Numbered from the stretch's first letter, positions 1-14,061 are shown. The stretch is DNA of 45,963 nt from Chara braunii (GCA_003427395.1 BFEA01000144.1:476037-521999), one strand, 5' to 3'. Made by a program: numbers and translations. Notes: generated by a model not told the origin, from the sequence alone.

Positions 1-59
1 GGGGGTCGCATAGCCCCGCGATAGGGGTCCGAGGGTGAAATGGCTACCCTTGTTTGGGC

Positions 60-3000
60 CGCGGACCTACCTGCGTGATAACCGTGGAGTAGTGGAGTGG
101 AGTCAAGTGGAGCGGAGTGGAGTCGAGTCGGGTGAAGCGGAGTCGAGTCGAGTGGAGTGGAGTAGAGTGGAGTCGAGTGGAGAAGAATGTACGAGAGAGG
201 GGGGGAGGAAAGTGAAGTAGAGTAGAGGAGAGTGAAGTAGTGTAAGGCCGAGTGAAGCAGACCAAAGTGAAGGAGTGTAAAGCAGAGCAGAGCATACCAG
301 AGGACATCTGAGAAAAATGGTGTAGAGCAGAGAATAACAGAGAATAGCAAAGTGGAGTAGAGCAGAGTAGAAAGGCGTAGATTAGAGAAGAGTAGAGAAA
401 ATAAACTAGGGAAGAGATGAGTAGAAAAGCGTAGAGTCAAGAATAACAGAGTACAGTAGAGTAGAGTTGAGTTGAGTAAAGTAGATTAAAGTAGAGTAGA
501 GTAAAGTAGAGTAGATTAGAGTGCCACAGAGAAAAAATATCCTAGAGTAGAGTACAATAGCGTAGAGTAGAGTAGAGTAAAGTAGGAAAGAGTGCAGTAC
601 AAAAGAGTGAGTAGATCAGAGTATCGTAGCATAGTGTACAATCGAGTAGAGATGAGTAAAGATGAGTAGAGTAAAGTAGAGTAGAGTAGTGTAAAACAAA
701 CTAGAGTAGAGTAGAGTAGACTCTAAGTACCGTCGAGTCGAATCGAGTCAAATCGAGTACACTCGACTACAGTCGAGTAAAGTCAAGTGTACTAGAGTAG
801 AGTAGAGAAAACTAAAGTGGAGTGGAGTAGAGTGGAGTGGACTCAGTGAAGTGGAGTGAAGTAGAGAAGAGTGGATTGGATTGGTTTGGATTGGATTGGA
901 TTAGAATGGAGTGGAATGAATTGGAGTGGAGTGAAGTGGAGTGGAGCGGAGTGAAATGGAGTGGAGTGGAATGAAATGTAGTGGAGCGGAGTGAAGTGGA
1001 GTGGAGTGGAGTGGAGTGGAGTGGCGTGGAGTGGAGTAGAGTAGAGAAGAGTGGATTGGACTGGATTGGATTGGAGTGGAGTGGAGTGGAGTGGAGTGGA
1101 GTGAAATGGAGTGGAGGCGAGTGAAGTGGAGTGGTGAAACGCATAGGGAAGAGAAGCGTAGGGAAGAGAAGAGTTGAAAAGAGTACAATAGAGAAGAATA
1201 GGGAGACTAGAGTGGAGTAGAGAAGAGCAGAGTAGCGTAGGGAGAAGAAGAGTAGAGAAGAGTAGGGAAGCGTAGAGTGGAGTAGAGAACAGTAGAGTAG
1301 TATAGGCAAAGTAGGTACAATAGAGTATAGTATAATAGAGTAGACAAGAATAAAATGAAGTGGAGTGGAGTTGAGTGAATTTGAGTGGAGTTGAGTGAAT
1401 TTTAGTGGAGTGGAATCGAGTCGAGTCGAGTGGAGTGGGAAGTGTAAAGTATAAACGAGTAAGAAAGCGTAAAGTGGAGGAGAGTAGAGTAAAGTATAAT
1501 AGAGTGAAGGAGAGTGAGGTGAAGCAGAGCGGAGTGGAGTGGAGTGGACTAAAGTAAAGTAAAGTGAAGTGGAGTGGAGTAAAATACAGTGGAGTAGAGT
1601 GGACTGGAGCAAAGTAGAATGAAGCAAAGTGAAGTGCAGTAGAGTGGAGTAGAGTGGAATCAAGTGCAGTGGAATGAGGTTGAGGGGATTCACGTGGAGT
1701 GGAGTGGAGTGGAGTGGAATGGAGTGGAGTGGAGTGAAGTGGAGCTGAGAGTGGAGTGGAGTGGAGTGGAGTAGAGTGAAATGAAGGAGAATGAATATGA
1801 GGAAAGTCGAGTAGAGCAGAGAAGGGTGGGGTAGTGTAAAGGAGAGTGAAGTCAAGCGCAAAGTGGAGGAGTGTAGAGCAGAGCAAAGGAGATGAAAGGA
1901 AATCAGAGCTGAATAATGTAGAGTAGAAAAAAACATAGTAGAACAAAACACACCAGGGAAGCATAGAGAACAAAAGTGCGGAGTATAGAAGTATAGGGAA
2001 GGGAAATGTAGTGAAGAGAAAAGTAGAGAAGGTAAAAACAAATTAGAAAAGAGAAAAGTACAGAAGAGCAGAGTAGGAACTTTAAGAGCAAGGTAGAGCA
2101 GAGTAGATCATAGCATAATATAGCAAAGTAGTGTAAAACATAGCAAAGCAGAGAAGAGTAGAGTAAATTGGAAGGGAAGTATAAAGTAGGTGGATGTCAC
2201 AATAGAGTAGAGAAGCATAGGAAAGAGATGAGCACAGATTGGAGAGAAAAATGAAGTCGAAAAGAGTAGGGAAAATAGAGTGATGCAGAGTAAAGTATAA
2301 TAGAGAAAAGTAAAGTAGCATAAAGTAGGGTAGAGTATAATACATTAGAGTAGGGTAGAGACAAGTAAAATAAAGTAGAGTAGAGTAGAGTAGGGTAGAG
2401 TGGAGTAAAGTAAAGTAGAGTAGAGTAGAGTAGAGTAGAGTGAGTAGATATTAAGAGTATCGTAGCATATAGTACAATACAGTAGAGTACAAAAGAGTAG
2501 AGTAAAGTACAGTAGATAGATATTAGTCGAGTAGAGTAGACTAGAGTAGCATAACTTAGAGTACTGTAGCATAAAGTAGAGTAGAGTAGACTCGAGTCGT
2601 GTCGAGTCGAGTCGAGTATAGTAGAGTAGAGTGGAGTAGAGCAAATAAGAGAGGAGTGGAGTGAAGTGAGTGGAGTGGAGTGGAGTGAAGTAAGTGGAAT
2701 GGAGTGGAGTTGAGGAGAGTGGAGTGGAGGAGAGAAAAGTAGAATGAAGAGGAGTGGAGTAGACTCTGAGTGGACTGAAGTGGAATGGAGTGGAAGAGAG
2801 TGGGGTGAAGGAGAGTGAAGTGAAGAGAACCATAGGGAAGAGAAACATAAGGAAGGCATGAGTAGTGAAGAGAAGAGTAAAGACGCGTAGAGTACGAAAG
2901 AGTAGAATAAGGAAAAACATAATAGATAAGAGTACAGTACGGAAGAGAAGAGTAGGAAATAAAAAAGAAGAGTAAAGCGCAATAGAGCCGAGTAAAGCAG

Positions 3001-3480
3001 AGTAGAGCAGAGTAGAAACGAGTAAAAAAGAGAAGAGAAGAGTAGAGAAGAATTGAGAAGAGAAGAGCAAAAAAGAGCAAAAAATAATATAGAAGTAGAG
3101 TAGAGTAGAGTAGAATAAAGTCGAGTAGAGTATAGTAGAATAATGTAGAATAAAATAGAGTAGAGTAAAGTAGAGTAGAGTAGAATAGATTACAGCAAAG
3201 TAGAGTAGAGTACAGTACAGTAAAGTAGAGTGAAGTAAAGTAAAGTAGAGTGAAGTAGAGTAGAGTAAAGTGGAGTAGACTAGAGTAAAGTGGAGTAGAA
3301 TAAAGTAAAGTAGAGTAAAATATAGTAGAGTAGAGTAGAGTAGAGCATAGTAGAGCAAAGTAGTAAGAAATAGGGTAGTGGAAATTAGAGTATAGTAGAG
3401 TAAAGGAGCCTATAGTACCGTAGAGTAGAGTATCGTAGAGAAGAGTATGGTAGAGTAGAGTGTCGTAGAGTACATTATCA
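60..3480. repeat. Degenerate pentanucleotide satellite (GTAGA/GTGGA)n
   Basis: About 3.4 kb of 5-bp repeats. Roughly 90-240 and 812-1780 are dominated by GTGGA/GTGAA-type units, while about 330-720 and 2080-3480 are dominated by GTAGA/GTAAA-type units, so the array has compositional domains. The plus strand is almost free of C and is purine-rich with regular T. Every long open frame here (for example a minus-strand frame at 812-2041 reading Leu-His-Ser-Thr-Pro repeats) follows from a 5-bp period read in triplets, and I do not treat any as a gene. Unit divergence suggests an old or repeatedly rearranged array. Confidence 0.93.
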
Positions 3481-3489
3481 TAGAGTATC

Positions 3490-4430
3490 GTCTCATAGAG
3501 AGTTATGGGTTGAATCCTAGGCTTTTGGGTGTGGGCCTCGACCTTTGTTATGGGCCTGAATCTTGCCCAGGGCCTAAGCTTCAAGCGTGGGCCTGGACAT
3601 GTGCACTTCCCCCCCCCAAAAAAAAAACTCTGAGTCAGAGTCTGGGCTTGGGTGTGAGCCTGGTCTAGGTCTCAAGGTTTCCAAGAAGTAAAAAAAAAAA
3701 AAAATTCCCTTGGCCCTGGATCTGGAGATTTCCAAGCAGTTCAAAGGGCACTGAGTCTGGCTCAATGAGCCGAGAGTACCGAGAATGGTATAGACTATGT
3801 GTCCGAAAATAAATCCAACGCGGGTTCTGCATTGAAAGATTCAACGCGCGTTGAAGTTGTGTTCAATCCCGGTTAACAGCATGTTAGATGGGTTACAACG
3901 GGGTCTGTGAACATTTTTTTATGGGCTAAAAATCATCTGAAAAATAAAATAAAAAATATGGGGATTGTATATATTTTTATTTTTATTTTTTGACTTAAAA
4001 AAAAAAATCAAAAACATAAACACAATGGGAAAAAATAAATGAGTGTTTTTTTTTTTGTTGAAATTTCATGTATTTAAAAAAAAATCAAAAACATAAAAAC
4101 AATTTAAAAAAATGAAAAAAAGGCACACACACATACACAGACACACATAGACAGACACACAACACATTAACACAAACATGCATGCACGCACACACACACA
4201 CACTGACTTACAAACACAAACATACTTCAGGGTAGGTTTAAGGACGGTAGGATGGGGTGAACGATAGGATGAGGCAGATAAAGGAAGGGGGATCTGGGGT
4301 TTGTAGTGGTTTGAAGGGCTTCCGAATAGGTTTGGGGACTCGTAGAGGGGGGTCAAATTTTATTTTATTTTTTTTGTCTTCGTGTTTGGGCGTGTAGGGC
4401 TATGTGTCTGAAGCCCAATGCCCCCAATCG
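3490..4430. other. Non-coding AT-rich and simple-sequence spacer
   Basis: From 3500 to about 3770 there is a loose repetition of a GGGCCTGG/CTGGGC-like motif with homopolymer runs (A9-A14). From 3900 to 4110 the sequence is poly-A/poly-T rich. A (CA)n-rich tract lies at about 4122-4203. No frame looks like protein. The spacer ends where homology to LTR copy D begins. Confidence 0.6.
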
Positions 4431-4502
4431 CGTGTCTCGTCTTCGTATTAAGTCCCGACGTCGTTCACCAGTCAGTTCTGAGTCCGACGTGGAGGGCCTC
4501 AG

Positions 4503-4892
4503 TCATGTGGCTCTTTCTCTGTGTTCGTCTGCACTCCGTACGCAGTAGTGGAAACCCTTGGATTCGTAGCGCTCAAAGCGCTGACACTCGGTGCATAGAG
4601 TGCGAGGCCTGTGGGGTTCTATTGCCATCCACGGGATGACAATCAACTTGTTAAATTGCAACAATATCGAGTAAGGTGGAAAGTGTGTATCGATAATGAC
4701 AAACCCAACCTCTACGAACCCTGAACAACGATTTTCCGGAGGGAAGTAATATCGTCCGCTGATCCGTGCGACAGCTTCTCGTACGTCCCACTCACATACA
4801 CGTGTCCTTTCCTCGTCGTAAGGAAAAGGTCGCGTTGATACGGGAGATACGGGAGGCTGACGCCTGATCGAAGGGCGTTTGTCAGTCCACAT
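4503..4892 (-). CDS. LTR-encoded ORF, copy D (unknown function, shortened)
   Basis: About 129 residues from the ATG at 4892-4890, which all four LTR copies share (protein begins MWTDK). The family is unknown to me. Conserved stretches across copies are ERTRVCEWDVREAVA, YYFPP.NRCSGF, FVIIDTHFPP and PRTLCTECQRF; the last has a CxxC that could bind metal, but I see no clear second pair. Copy D ends with a TGA after the HRERAT segment, where copies A and B read through for about 50 more residues. An open frame continues upstream of the ATG without a Met. It lies downstream of the LTR TATA box on the minus strand, so it would sit in the leader of an element transcript. Real translation is unproven. 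Confidence 0.5.
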   Translation of the reverse strand: MWTDKRPSIRRQPPVSPVSTRPFPYDEERTRVCEWDVREAVARISGRYYFPPENRCSGFVEVGFVIIDTHFPPYSILLQFNKLIVIPWMAIEPHRPRTLCTECQRFERYESKGFHYCVRSADEHRERAT

Positions 4893-5922
4893 GTCAATCA
4901 ATTGCAAAAATCCCGATACGTCATCAAGGAAAAACACCCGCACAACCACCAATCAATTCTTTTCGACACGACAGGGAGAGAGAAAACACTCATCAACTGG
5001 ATCATGCATGTAACTGAGGGACCGACCCGCGACTCAAGTTTAGTAAGCCACCGCGGCGTTGGTCCAAGGCGCCTTGTTTCTCGAGGCTGCCCTGTAGATC
5101 GGTTGCAGATGTTGTGCAGCATAAGGCAGATGACCTGCGCAGTGCATTCAGAACTACAGATCTAAACACTCTTGCATTCTCGAACAAAATCCCGCCAAGT
5201 GCTGCGTCTAATCAACACGAAAAGGCAAGCATCTCCATACATACATTCACTGCGGAAGGAGCGAAAACGACAGGGGTGCACAGGTCAAAAATCAACCGAG
5301 AGAATTGTACACACGCATCCACCGTTTACAAGACAAGAGGATCAATTCCTCGACATCCGGGGATTACCCAGGAAACTAATGGAAGAGTTTCGAAAGAAGT
5401 TCCTTCACACAGGAGAGCACACAAATTCATTCCCATTCATGAGAGGGACAAGCATCAAGACACATCGTCATTCAAAGGTAGAGGAGAGAGAGAGAGAGAG
5501 ACGAGGGAGAAATTTTGAGATAGGAGATGACAGGATCCGAAACGAGAAAGTTCGGCGTTGCCGCCATACACTCACGCAGAGATAAAGATTCCGCAATAAC
5601 ACAGGCGCATTCGTCGTGAATTTAATATGGCCCCGGGCCAACCACCCATTCAACTCCAATCATCGATCCTTATACCCGCACCGACGATCCCGGCCGTCGC
5701 GTGCTAACTTCCACCACTGCGATCGTCACCCCGCCGACGTAAACTCGACGCGGTCCGCCCAGATCCCACAGTCCGTCGTGGCGATCAAGCGCGCAACCGG
5801 TCAGCCTATCGCCAGCCCGACCGGACTTTTCGACTCGCACCAAACACTCTGCCTAGCCACTGCTTCCTGGAAGCTGGCTTGGGAGTCGAGAACGTAAGAG
5901 AGATTTGTGGGCGCGTTTGTGG

Positions 5923-5930
5923 AATTTATA
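5923..5930 (-). promoter_or_regulatory. LTR TATA-like box (copy D)
   Basis: TATAAATT on the minus strand, in the context CCACTATAAATTCC, followed by a C/T-rich stretch and a CTCTTACG-like initiator region. The same position in copy C (32098-32102) reads TATAAG. Conservation in two diverged copies supports a U3/R promoter. The transcription start itself is inferred. Confidence 0.5.
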
Positions 5931-6848
5931 GTGGCGAGAAGGGGGGCAAGGGAGAGAGAAGGCAGGGGGAAAATTGAAGTGTAAGAAAAGAAGCAGGAGG
6001 AGAAGACTTGGCGAGGAGCGCGCTACGGAAGCCATGTTGATCCTTCAGGACTCTGAGCTTCGTCAATCAGATTCGTCGCACAATAGGCAGATCCTATCGT
6101 ACCATGCATCTGATTGGTGGGCGAGAGTAATCGAAGGATCGACCGGGCTTCCGAGTCACGTTCGGAAGGCGAAAAAAAAAAGGGCGCGAGAAGTAGCGCA
6201 AGACGGGTCCAAGATTCAGATGATCAAGAAAGGGAAATGGGCACGCAACCGATCAGAGCGGGAGAGAGAGAGGGAAAACAGTTGCGAGAAGGGAGGATGA
6301 AAAGGAGGAAGGAGGAAAGAGCGTGGGAGAGAACGATGCGGGAAACAGAGCGGGGGGGGGGGGAGAAGAAAGCTTCGCATGCGTGGCGCCGTCAACAAAA
6401 AGAAAAAGAAAAAGGCACCAAAACAGTTACAGCTTGCCTATGTCCTAAACCAATTCAAAATTGAAATCACCATATCCGCACGCGAAAAGGACGACGCGGG
6501 AAAAGAAAGTCCTACGCCTATTCGTATCCTCACAAAATTCCGAGAGTTTTTCCCAACGCGACTGAGAACATTCACACACAAAAAGGACACGTCGAAGTTC
6601 CGCTTATCCCGGAATTCCCAACTGTCGGCCCCAATTCCCAGTACGCTCGCTAAGGCGCGCGTAGATTCCTATGTATTTCCCGAATTGCAAAAGAAAAAGT
6701 AGAACCAAAGAATCACAAAAGCTTCCGGAAGATGGGGGCCCAAAACGCGGCGCCCGAAATCAAGAAAACAAAACGCGGTATGATACAAGAAAAATTCAAA
6801 CCAAAGGGGTACGAAAGATAGCACGGGTTCGGGAAGTAGTTCGTCACA

Positions 6849-9766
<2,918 letters not shown>

Positions 9767-10143
9767 CAGGTCTGTATTTTTTTTTTTTTTCAAGAATTGT
9801 ACATGTTCAAGGTAGGGGGCAATTGGCATTTCAGCTCAAGAGCGCAGGTACCAACCCACCTCATCTCAGGGTTAATGGCTGAGAGCATCCGCAAGGGTAG
9901 ACCTATGCTGTACCCGGTCACACAGGCATCACCCTTAGTCCCCCTAAGGTGCTGCGAGCAGCCCTTCCGTTCTCATGAAGAACGGCCTACCCCCAACGGG
10001 TACAATTTATTGGCCCATCCCCCCAAGGGGTGCCTGACCCTAGTAGGCGAATGCACTGTAGCCCAGCTGCTGGGTCGCAGACAGCAGGCACAGATCTAAT
10101 CCCAGCCAGCCACCTGCAGATACTTCAGAGCAGGTCTGTATTT
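9767..10143 (-). mobile_element. Putative SINE-like retroposed insertion
   Basis: A 13-bp direct repeat, CAGGTCTGTATTT, occurs at 9767-9779 and 10131-10143. Directly inside the left copy is a run of T, which is an oligo(A) tail on the minus strand, and the interior is about 350 bp without coding capacity. A flanking duplication plus a terminal A-tract is the signature of target-primed reverse transcription, so I call a minus-strand SINE-like insertion. I cannot place convincing pol III A and B boxes. A very similar motif (CAGGTCTGTGTTT) at about 11020 weakens the target-site-duplication reading, since the motif may simply recur locally. Confidence 0.4.
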
Positions 10144-10344
10144 CAACAGTTCAAGAAGGGCGTATCAACTGAGCTAGGCCAGTTGGTTCTTCCATTCAGT
10201 CTCGTCTTGTCATCTTCACATTGACGGTGTGCACGGGTAACTGCACCACCCAAGGCGCTATTTTTGAAACTTACCCTTCCAAAAAAAAGGCGGCAATTGC
10301 TGAGCGCATTTTCAAAGTTTCCCAGCGGAAATGTTGTCCGGGTC

Positions 10345-10490
10345 CGAAAGATGTGTTTTTGCAACGGAAGTGGGACCCCGTCCGCAAATATTTTTGCTAT
10401 GCAGCCACTGGGACCTCTAAACCTGCAACCAAGGACGTATTTTTGCAACGAAACTTGGGACCCGCCACTATTTTTACTGTGAAGCTACAG
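10345..10490 (+). repeat. Two-unit degenerate tandem duplication
   Basis: Two diverged units of about 60-75 bp, each running from a GTnTTTTTGCAACGnAA motif through TGGGACCC to a TATTTTT/CTG/AGCCAC segment. No coding capacity is apparent. Confidence 0.55.
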
Positions 10491-10837
10491 AGAACCCCCC
10501 CTTTTTCCCTTTTTTTTTATAAATAATCTATGTTCTTCTCTCAATCTATCTATGATTCTATGTATATTAACTGCTGGTACACGACTTAATTCTGCGTCTA
10601 TCTCAGCTGCTACTCTATGAATAATCGGGGCAACACCCACGACACCTGGAACTCTCCCCAACGGAAATGCTGCTCGAACCCAAATATATAAAAGCAAAGC
10701 ACTCCTTCTCCGGGACAAGGTCCCACTTGCACGGATTACGAGAATCTGGCCGTTGATCTTTGCTATCTACGGTCAATATAAGTGGGACCTAGCCCCGGGC
10801 CGGAAGTTATGGAGTCATTTTGTCGAGTTACGTAAAC

Positions 10838-10950
10838 TCCCCAGCCCACGGGGCAGGTTTGCACCACAGCAGTGGTGCGAGAGCAAGGCTTTTATCAGCC
10901 CCTCGTCACGATGATGCAGGGTGATCAGGCATTGCCGATGGCGGGGAACA
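10838..10950 (+). repeat. Dispersed repeat, copy 1 (inverted partner at 14.94-15.06 kb)
   Basis: Shares an ordered series of motifs with the reverse complement of 14935-15058: CCCCAGCCCAC, GCACCACAG..GTGGTGC (a small hairpin), CAAGGCT, a CCCTCGTCA/GATGATG block and GGCATTGCCGATGG. The two copies are in opposite orientation about 4 kb apart, so they can pair as a large inverted repeat. Family unknown. Confidence 0.65.
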
Positions 10951-11029
10951 GGTGAACCGGCTATTCTTGAAATATACCCTTGGAAAAAACATTTACCTTT
11001 GGAAAAAACAAAGAAAGCCAGGTCTGTGT

Positions 11030-11188
11030 TTCATAGCTTTTTATGAGGTTGCACTGGGAGCCAGTGCTTGTTATATCAAATTCGCACCATGGATTTTGTC
11101 AGAAATGTTTGATGCTTCTTGGGGTTTTCTGTTTGATACTCTGACTGTGGTTATCTTAATTGTGGTCACTTTTGTCAGTAGTTTAGTT
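11030..11188 (+). pseudogene. nad5: NUMT: fragment of mitochondrial nad5 (NADH dehydrogenase subunit 5)
   Basis: About 53 codons in one plus-strand frame read as the early membrane region of plant mitochondrial NADH dehydrogenase subunit 5. Recognisable segments are [35 protein letters not shown] and [11 protein letters not shown]. Homology stops abruptly at both ends: upstream is A-rich unrelated sequence from about 10950, and downstream it diverges after SSLV. The frame runs on to a stop at 11224 by chance. Subunit 5 is a proton-pumping membrane subunit of respiratory complex I, but this piece is far too short to work and lies in a nuclear repeat landscape, so it is a mitochondrial DNA insertion. 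The open frame and good match suggest it is fairly young. It is also the best phylogenetic marker in the window and points to a plant-type mitochondrion. Confidence 0.85.
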
Positions 11189-12742
11189 AGATCAGTGAAT
11201 GACATGAAGCGTACCATAGTCTAACGCACCGTCGGATTGCACATCATCACGGTTTTCCCCTGGACTCTCACATTCGCTGATCACTTCCTTCCCTCTCATA
11301 CCTGACTTGTACGCCCCTCTCCCCCGCGAACAATTCCTTCTCACGCATAGTCCCTCCCTCCCTCTCCCTTAATTACTTTATACGCCTCATCCTCCAATAT
11401 AAACGAAGGCCGTCAAAAGATCAATTGCCAAGGTTCTCAATAATCTGAGGGGTAATTTCAGTAGAGCAACAAAAACGAGTTATAATTATATCATATGCCG
11501 CCAGAACACTCGGCCGTAGACCCCAAGGAACAGCCGAAGGAGTTAAAATCCGGACGGGTCAGATTTTTGGCGCCTTATACCTGGCGCGAAGTTTTCAAGT
11601 GCATCAATTTCCCGCCATTGTTTAAGCCAAGCCTGTGTCGGTGACTCTTAATTCACCTGGCAGCCTTAAATCGATCTCTCACTCTCGTCAAGGCTTCGGG
11701 TCTCGCTGCACTACTCTCGACACGCACAAAAAACAAAAATTATGGCCGTGTATCTCTCGATATTCTAGCGGAAGATTCACTCTCGTTTTGCACATTTCGA
11801 GAGTAGTGCAGCGAGGCCCTTCGTCTGCTACTCCCATGTCAACCAACCCTCATTTACCTTTTTCGTACTTTTTTTTTTTTTTTTTTTTTTCGTTACTTCT
11901 TACACCCCCCGCTAAGGTTTCTCGATCCGTCAGCAAAACTCACGGTTTCGAATTTCCACAGCACAGATTCTTTTTTCTTTTTTTTTTCATCACAGATTTC
12001 CTTTCCCCTCTCACGCTAGGCAAGCAATTCCTTCGGACACAATACTCCACCCATACCCCCCCCCTCCCGGCCCTTGGCCGCCCCCTTTAGAGAGGCCTCA
12101 CACTACCACTTTTGTCAACGTATCTGACCGCAATGACGGCAAGAGTCGGATGCATCTCACAGCAATCACGTCCAGAGCTGTGTCGAGAAAGTCCCAGTAT
12201 GAGTGTGGCCTTAGCTATTGAATATGGCTCATCGATCATCCGGGATGGCAAGCCCGAGGACCCTGAACGTCACACCCCCACCCCCCACCCCTTCAAGTTC
12301 TCCATCACATCTCATTCATTCTCATGTACGACTCAGTCCAGACTGGACCTATCAGGCAGAATGTTCATAGTACTATCTTTGAAACTTCCGGGACTTGCCA
12401 TGCGTGCATACGGACGTTGAATACCTCCTCGAGCACAAAAAAAAAAAAAAAAAAAAAAAAAAGAAGAAGAGTCACTGTGCTGGAAATAGGGCAACGCGAC
12501 TCGAATACGTCAAGAAGAGATGGCTGCGTTCCCCCGAACATAACGCACCCTGATAATGAATGCATACAAGCTATATTTCCAGGCAGGTACAGCGAAATGA
12601 CGGTGCGTTGTGGTCGGGGAAAGACGGCAGTTAGTGCAAACACGACTGAGTCTCTCACTCATGTGAATCAGATGCAAATGGAGTCGAGTCTCAGATAACA
12701 CAACTCACTGGCATAACTTTCTGACGTCGTTCTGCCGTCGAT
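11189..12742. other. Intergenic region with homopolymer tracts
   Basis: Holds the small inverted-repeat element at 11696-11819, T-runs at about 11871-11890, and an A-run of more than 20 at about 12439-12462. The plus-strand frame at 11635-12090 is driven by poly-T (poly-Phe) and is not credible. The 3' flank of the F-box/LRR gene lies at the right edge. No other gene seen. Confidence 0.5.
11696..11819. mobile_element. Miniature inverted-repeat element (about 124 bp)
   Basis: A perfect 19-bp inverted repeat: arm CTCGCTGCACTACTCTCGA at 11702-11720, reverse complement at 11797-11815, with 76 bp between. Read outward-in from the right end it begins AGGGCCTCGC and continues ACTCTCGAAA. This matches the GGGCCTCGCCACACC..TGTCGAAA motif found at 14398, 14774, 30939 and (inverted) 30112. 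TTCG lies directly outside each end and may be a 4-bp target duplication. I infer a non-autonomous DNA-transposon derivative; a hairpin RNA source is an alternative. Confidence 0.5.
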
Positions 12743-13929
12743 TCAATTGCCGATGACTCGCAGTTCTGGCCTTGCCGTCTGCAGAGAGTTTAAACCCAAA
12801 GTCGTCACATTGTCGCAGTACTTAACCTCTAGAGTTTTCAAGCCCGGGAATTTTCGGCCAATGAGACCCAAGCTTGCATCCGTGATCTCTGGTTCGTCTG
12901 ACAGCGTTAGACTTTCCAAATTAGGAAGGTTGTCTCCAATTACGCTAATCACACCATCATCAGTCAGGGTGTCCACAAGATACAAAGAAGTCAGCTTGGG
13001 AAGAGAAGGAAGCTAGCGAAAGCGGGGGACTTCTCTTCAGCATGATGGTAGGGCGCATCACACGCATCACATGCCATCGTGATTGACAGCTCACGTAATC
13101 CCTGACATCCATTAACAATCGCATCAACGGCCTTGATCCTCGGGCGATGAAGGCTAAGCACGAGCAAGTCCAATCGCTCAAGGAGGGGGCAGTTCCTCCC
13201 GATGAGATCCAGAACATCAGGGTCGCAGTCCCACGTGGACAGGCTGATCAGTTGCCCTTGGGCGCGTATTACCGCAGTCCTAGCAGCACTCTTACAAGAG
13301 GCAATCCGCCACGAAGCCGACTGCCATGAAGTCGAATGCCAGGCACCCACTCCAAACCAGAGACGGGCGTCGGGTTCCTTCCAGCAGCCGGGATCAAGTG
13401 ACGCTCGATGCCAGCTCTTGCAGACTGCACCTACACGAATCCTCTGCTGAACATAGCTAAGAAAGCTGAAGATGAGTACCAGAGCATCGTGTTCAAGATC
13501 TCCCCAATCATGCCCAACTTCCACGTCATCAGCACGCTTGTCCTCCAGATTACACTGCTGATGACATGCGTAAGGTGGATGCTCATGATCATGATAGGTG
13601 CAAGGTCTATGAGTGGAATCATCACTGTGCTGTGAAGATGTCTCCGTGTCACTCCTCTCTGACAAGAAGGAACCCCCTTTTTCCTCTGCGTTTGCCACGT
13701 CTCTCTCCGCATCACTCTCTAAGAAGACGCCCTCTGTTTCTCTCTCGACGCCTGCACTCTCACTTTCGGCCGCATCATTCTTTAAGAAGTCCTCTCCTGT
13801 TTCTGGCGCCAACGCCGGCAAGTAATCAGGCCTTTGATCCGTCTGCTGATCACGTGTCGGATCTCCCTCACGCCTTGGGAAAACATCCTCTTTGTTTCCC
13901 TCTTTTTCGATGCTCATGGTACTTCCCAT
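12743..13929 (-). pseudogene. F-box/LRR protein gene, frameshifted
   Basis: Reads on the minus strand from the first ATG at 13929-13927. Residues 1-140 are acidic and disordered. Around residues 141-188 lies an F-box (DWGDLEHDALVLIFSFL then VCKSWHRASLDPGCWKEP), which would dock on SKP1 in an SCF ubiquitin ligase. Leucine-rich repeats follow (LLERLDLLVL, GLRELSITMA). The frame stops at 12991, but LRR sequence continues in another frame at 12743-12985 (LPNLESLTLSDEPEITD, GLKTLEVKYCDNVTTLGL). The two join near 13000 with a 1-nt frame change. Either the gene is broken there or the pyrimidine tract CTTCCTTCTCTTCCCAAG is a splice acceptor; I see no convincing short intron and favour a frameshift. 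LRRs would choose the substrate, which is unknown. A CT repeat lies just upstream of the start. Confidence 0.75.
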
Positions 13930-13965
13930 CGTCTCCGCCACTCTTGAAAGAGACTGCCTCTCTTC

Positions 13966-13970
<5 letters not shown>

Positions 13971-14061
<91 letters not shown>

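Larger units (their letters stand above)
4431..6848 (-). mobile_element. Truncated Ty3/gypsy LTR, copy D
   Basis: Collinear with the LTRs at 15524-18353 and 26910-29565, in the same (minus) orientation, and with the inverted copy at 31176-36249. The right edge is the LTR 5' terminus, which on the minus strand starts TGTGACGAACTA. The left edge is cut: about 280 bp of the LTR 3' end seen in the other copies (for example 15524-15806) is missing, so this is a truncated remnant and not a clean solo LTR. It is the only ungapped, uninterrupted copy, so its 5490-6275 interval shows what the N-gaps in the other two LTRs should contain. It holds a TATA-like box at 5923-5930 and a copy of the LTR ORF at 4503-4892. 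Confidence 0.85.

Noticed and set aside
812-3584. Long minus-strand open frames of 260-409 codons
   Set aside because: They are Leu-His-Ser-Thr-Pro readings of a 5-bp repeat; all frames on that strand look alike and there is no domain.
11635-12090. Plus-strand 151-codon frame
   Set aside because: The core is poly-Phe from poly-T runs; no homology or domain.
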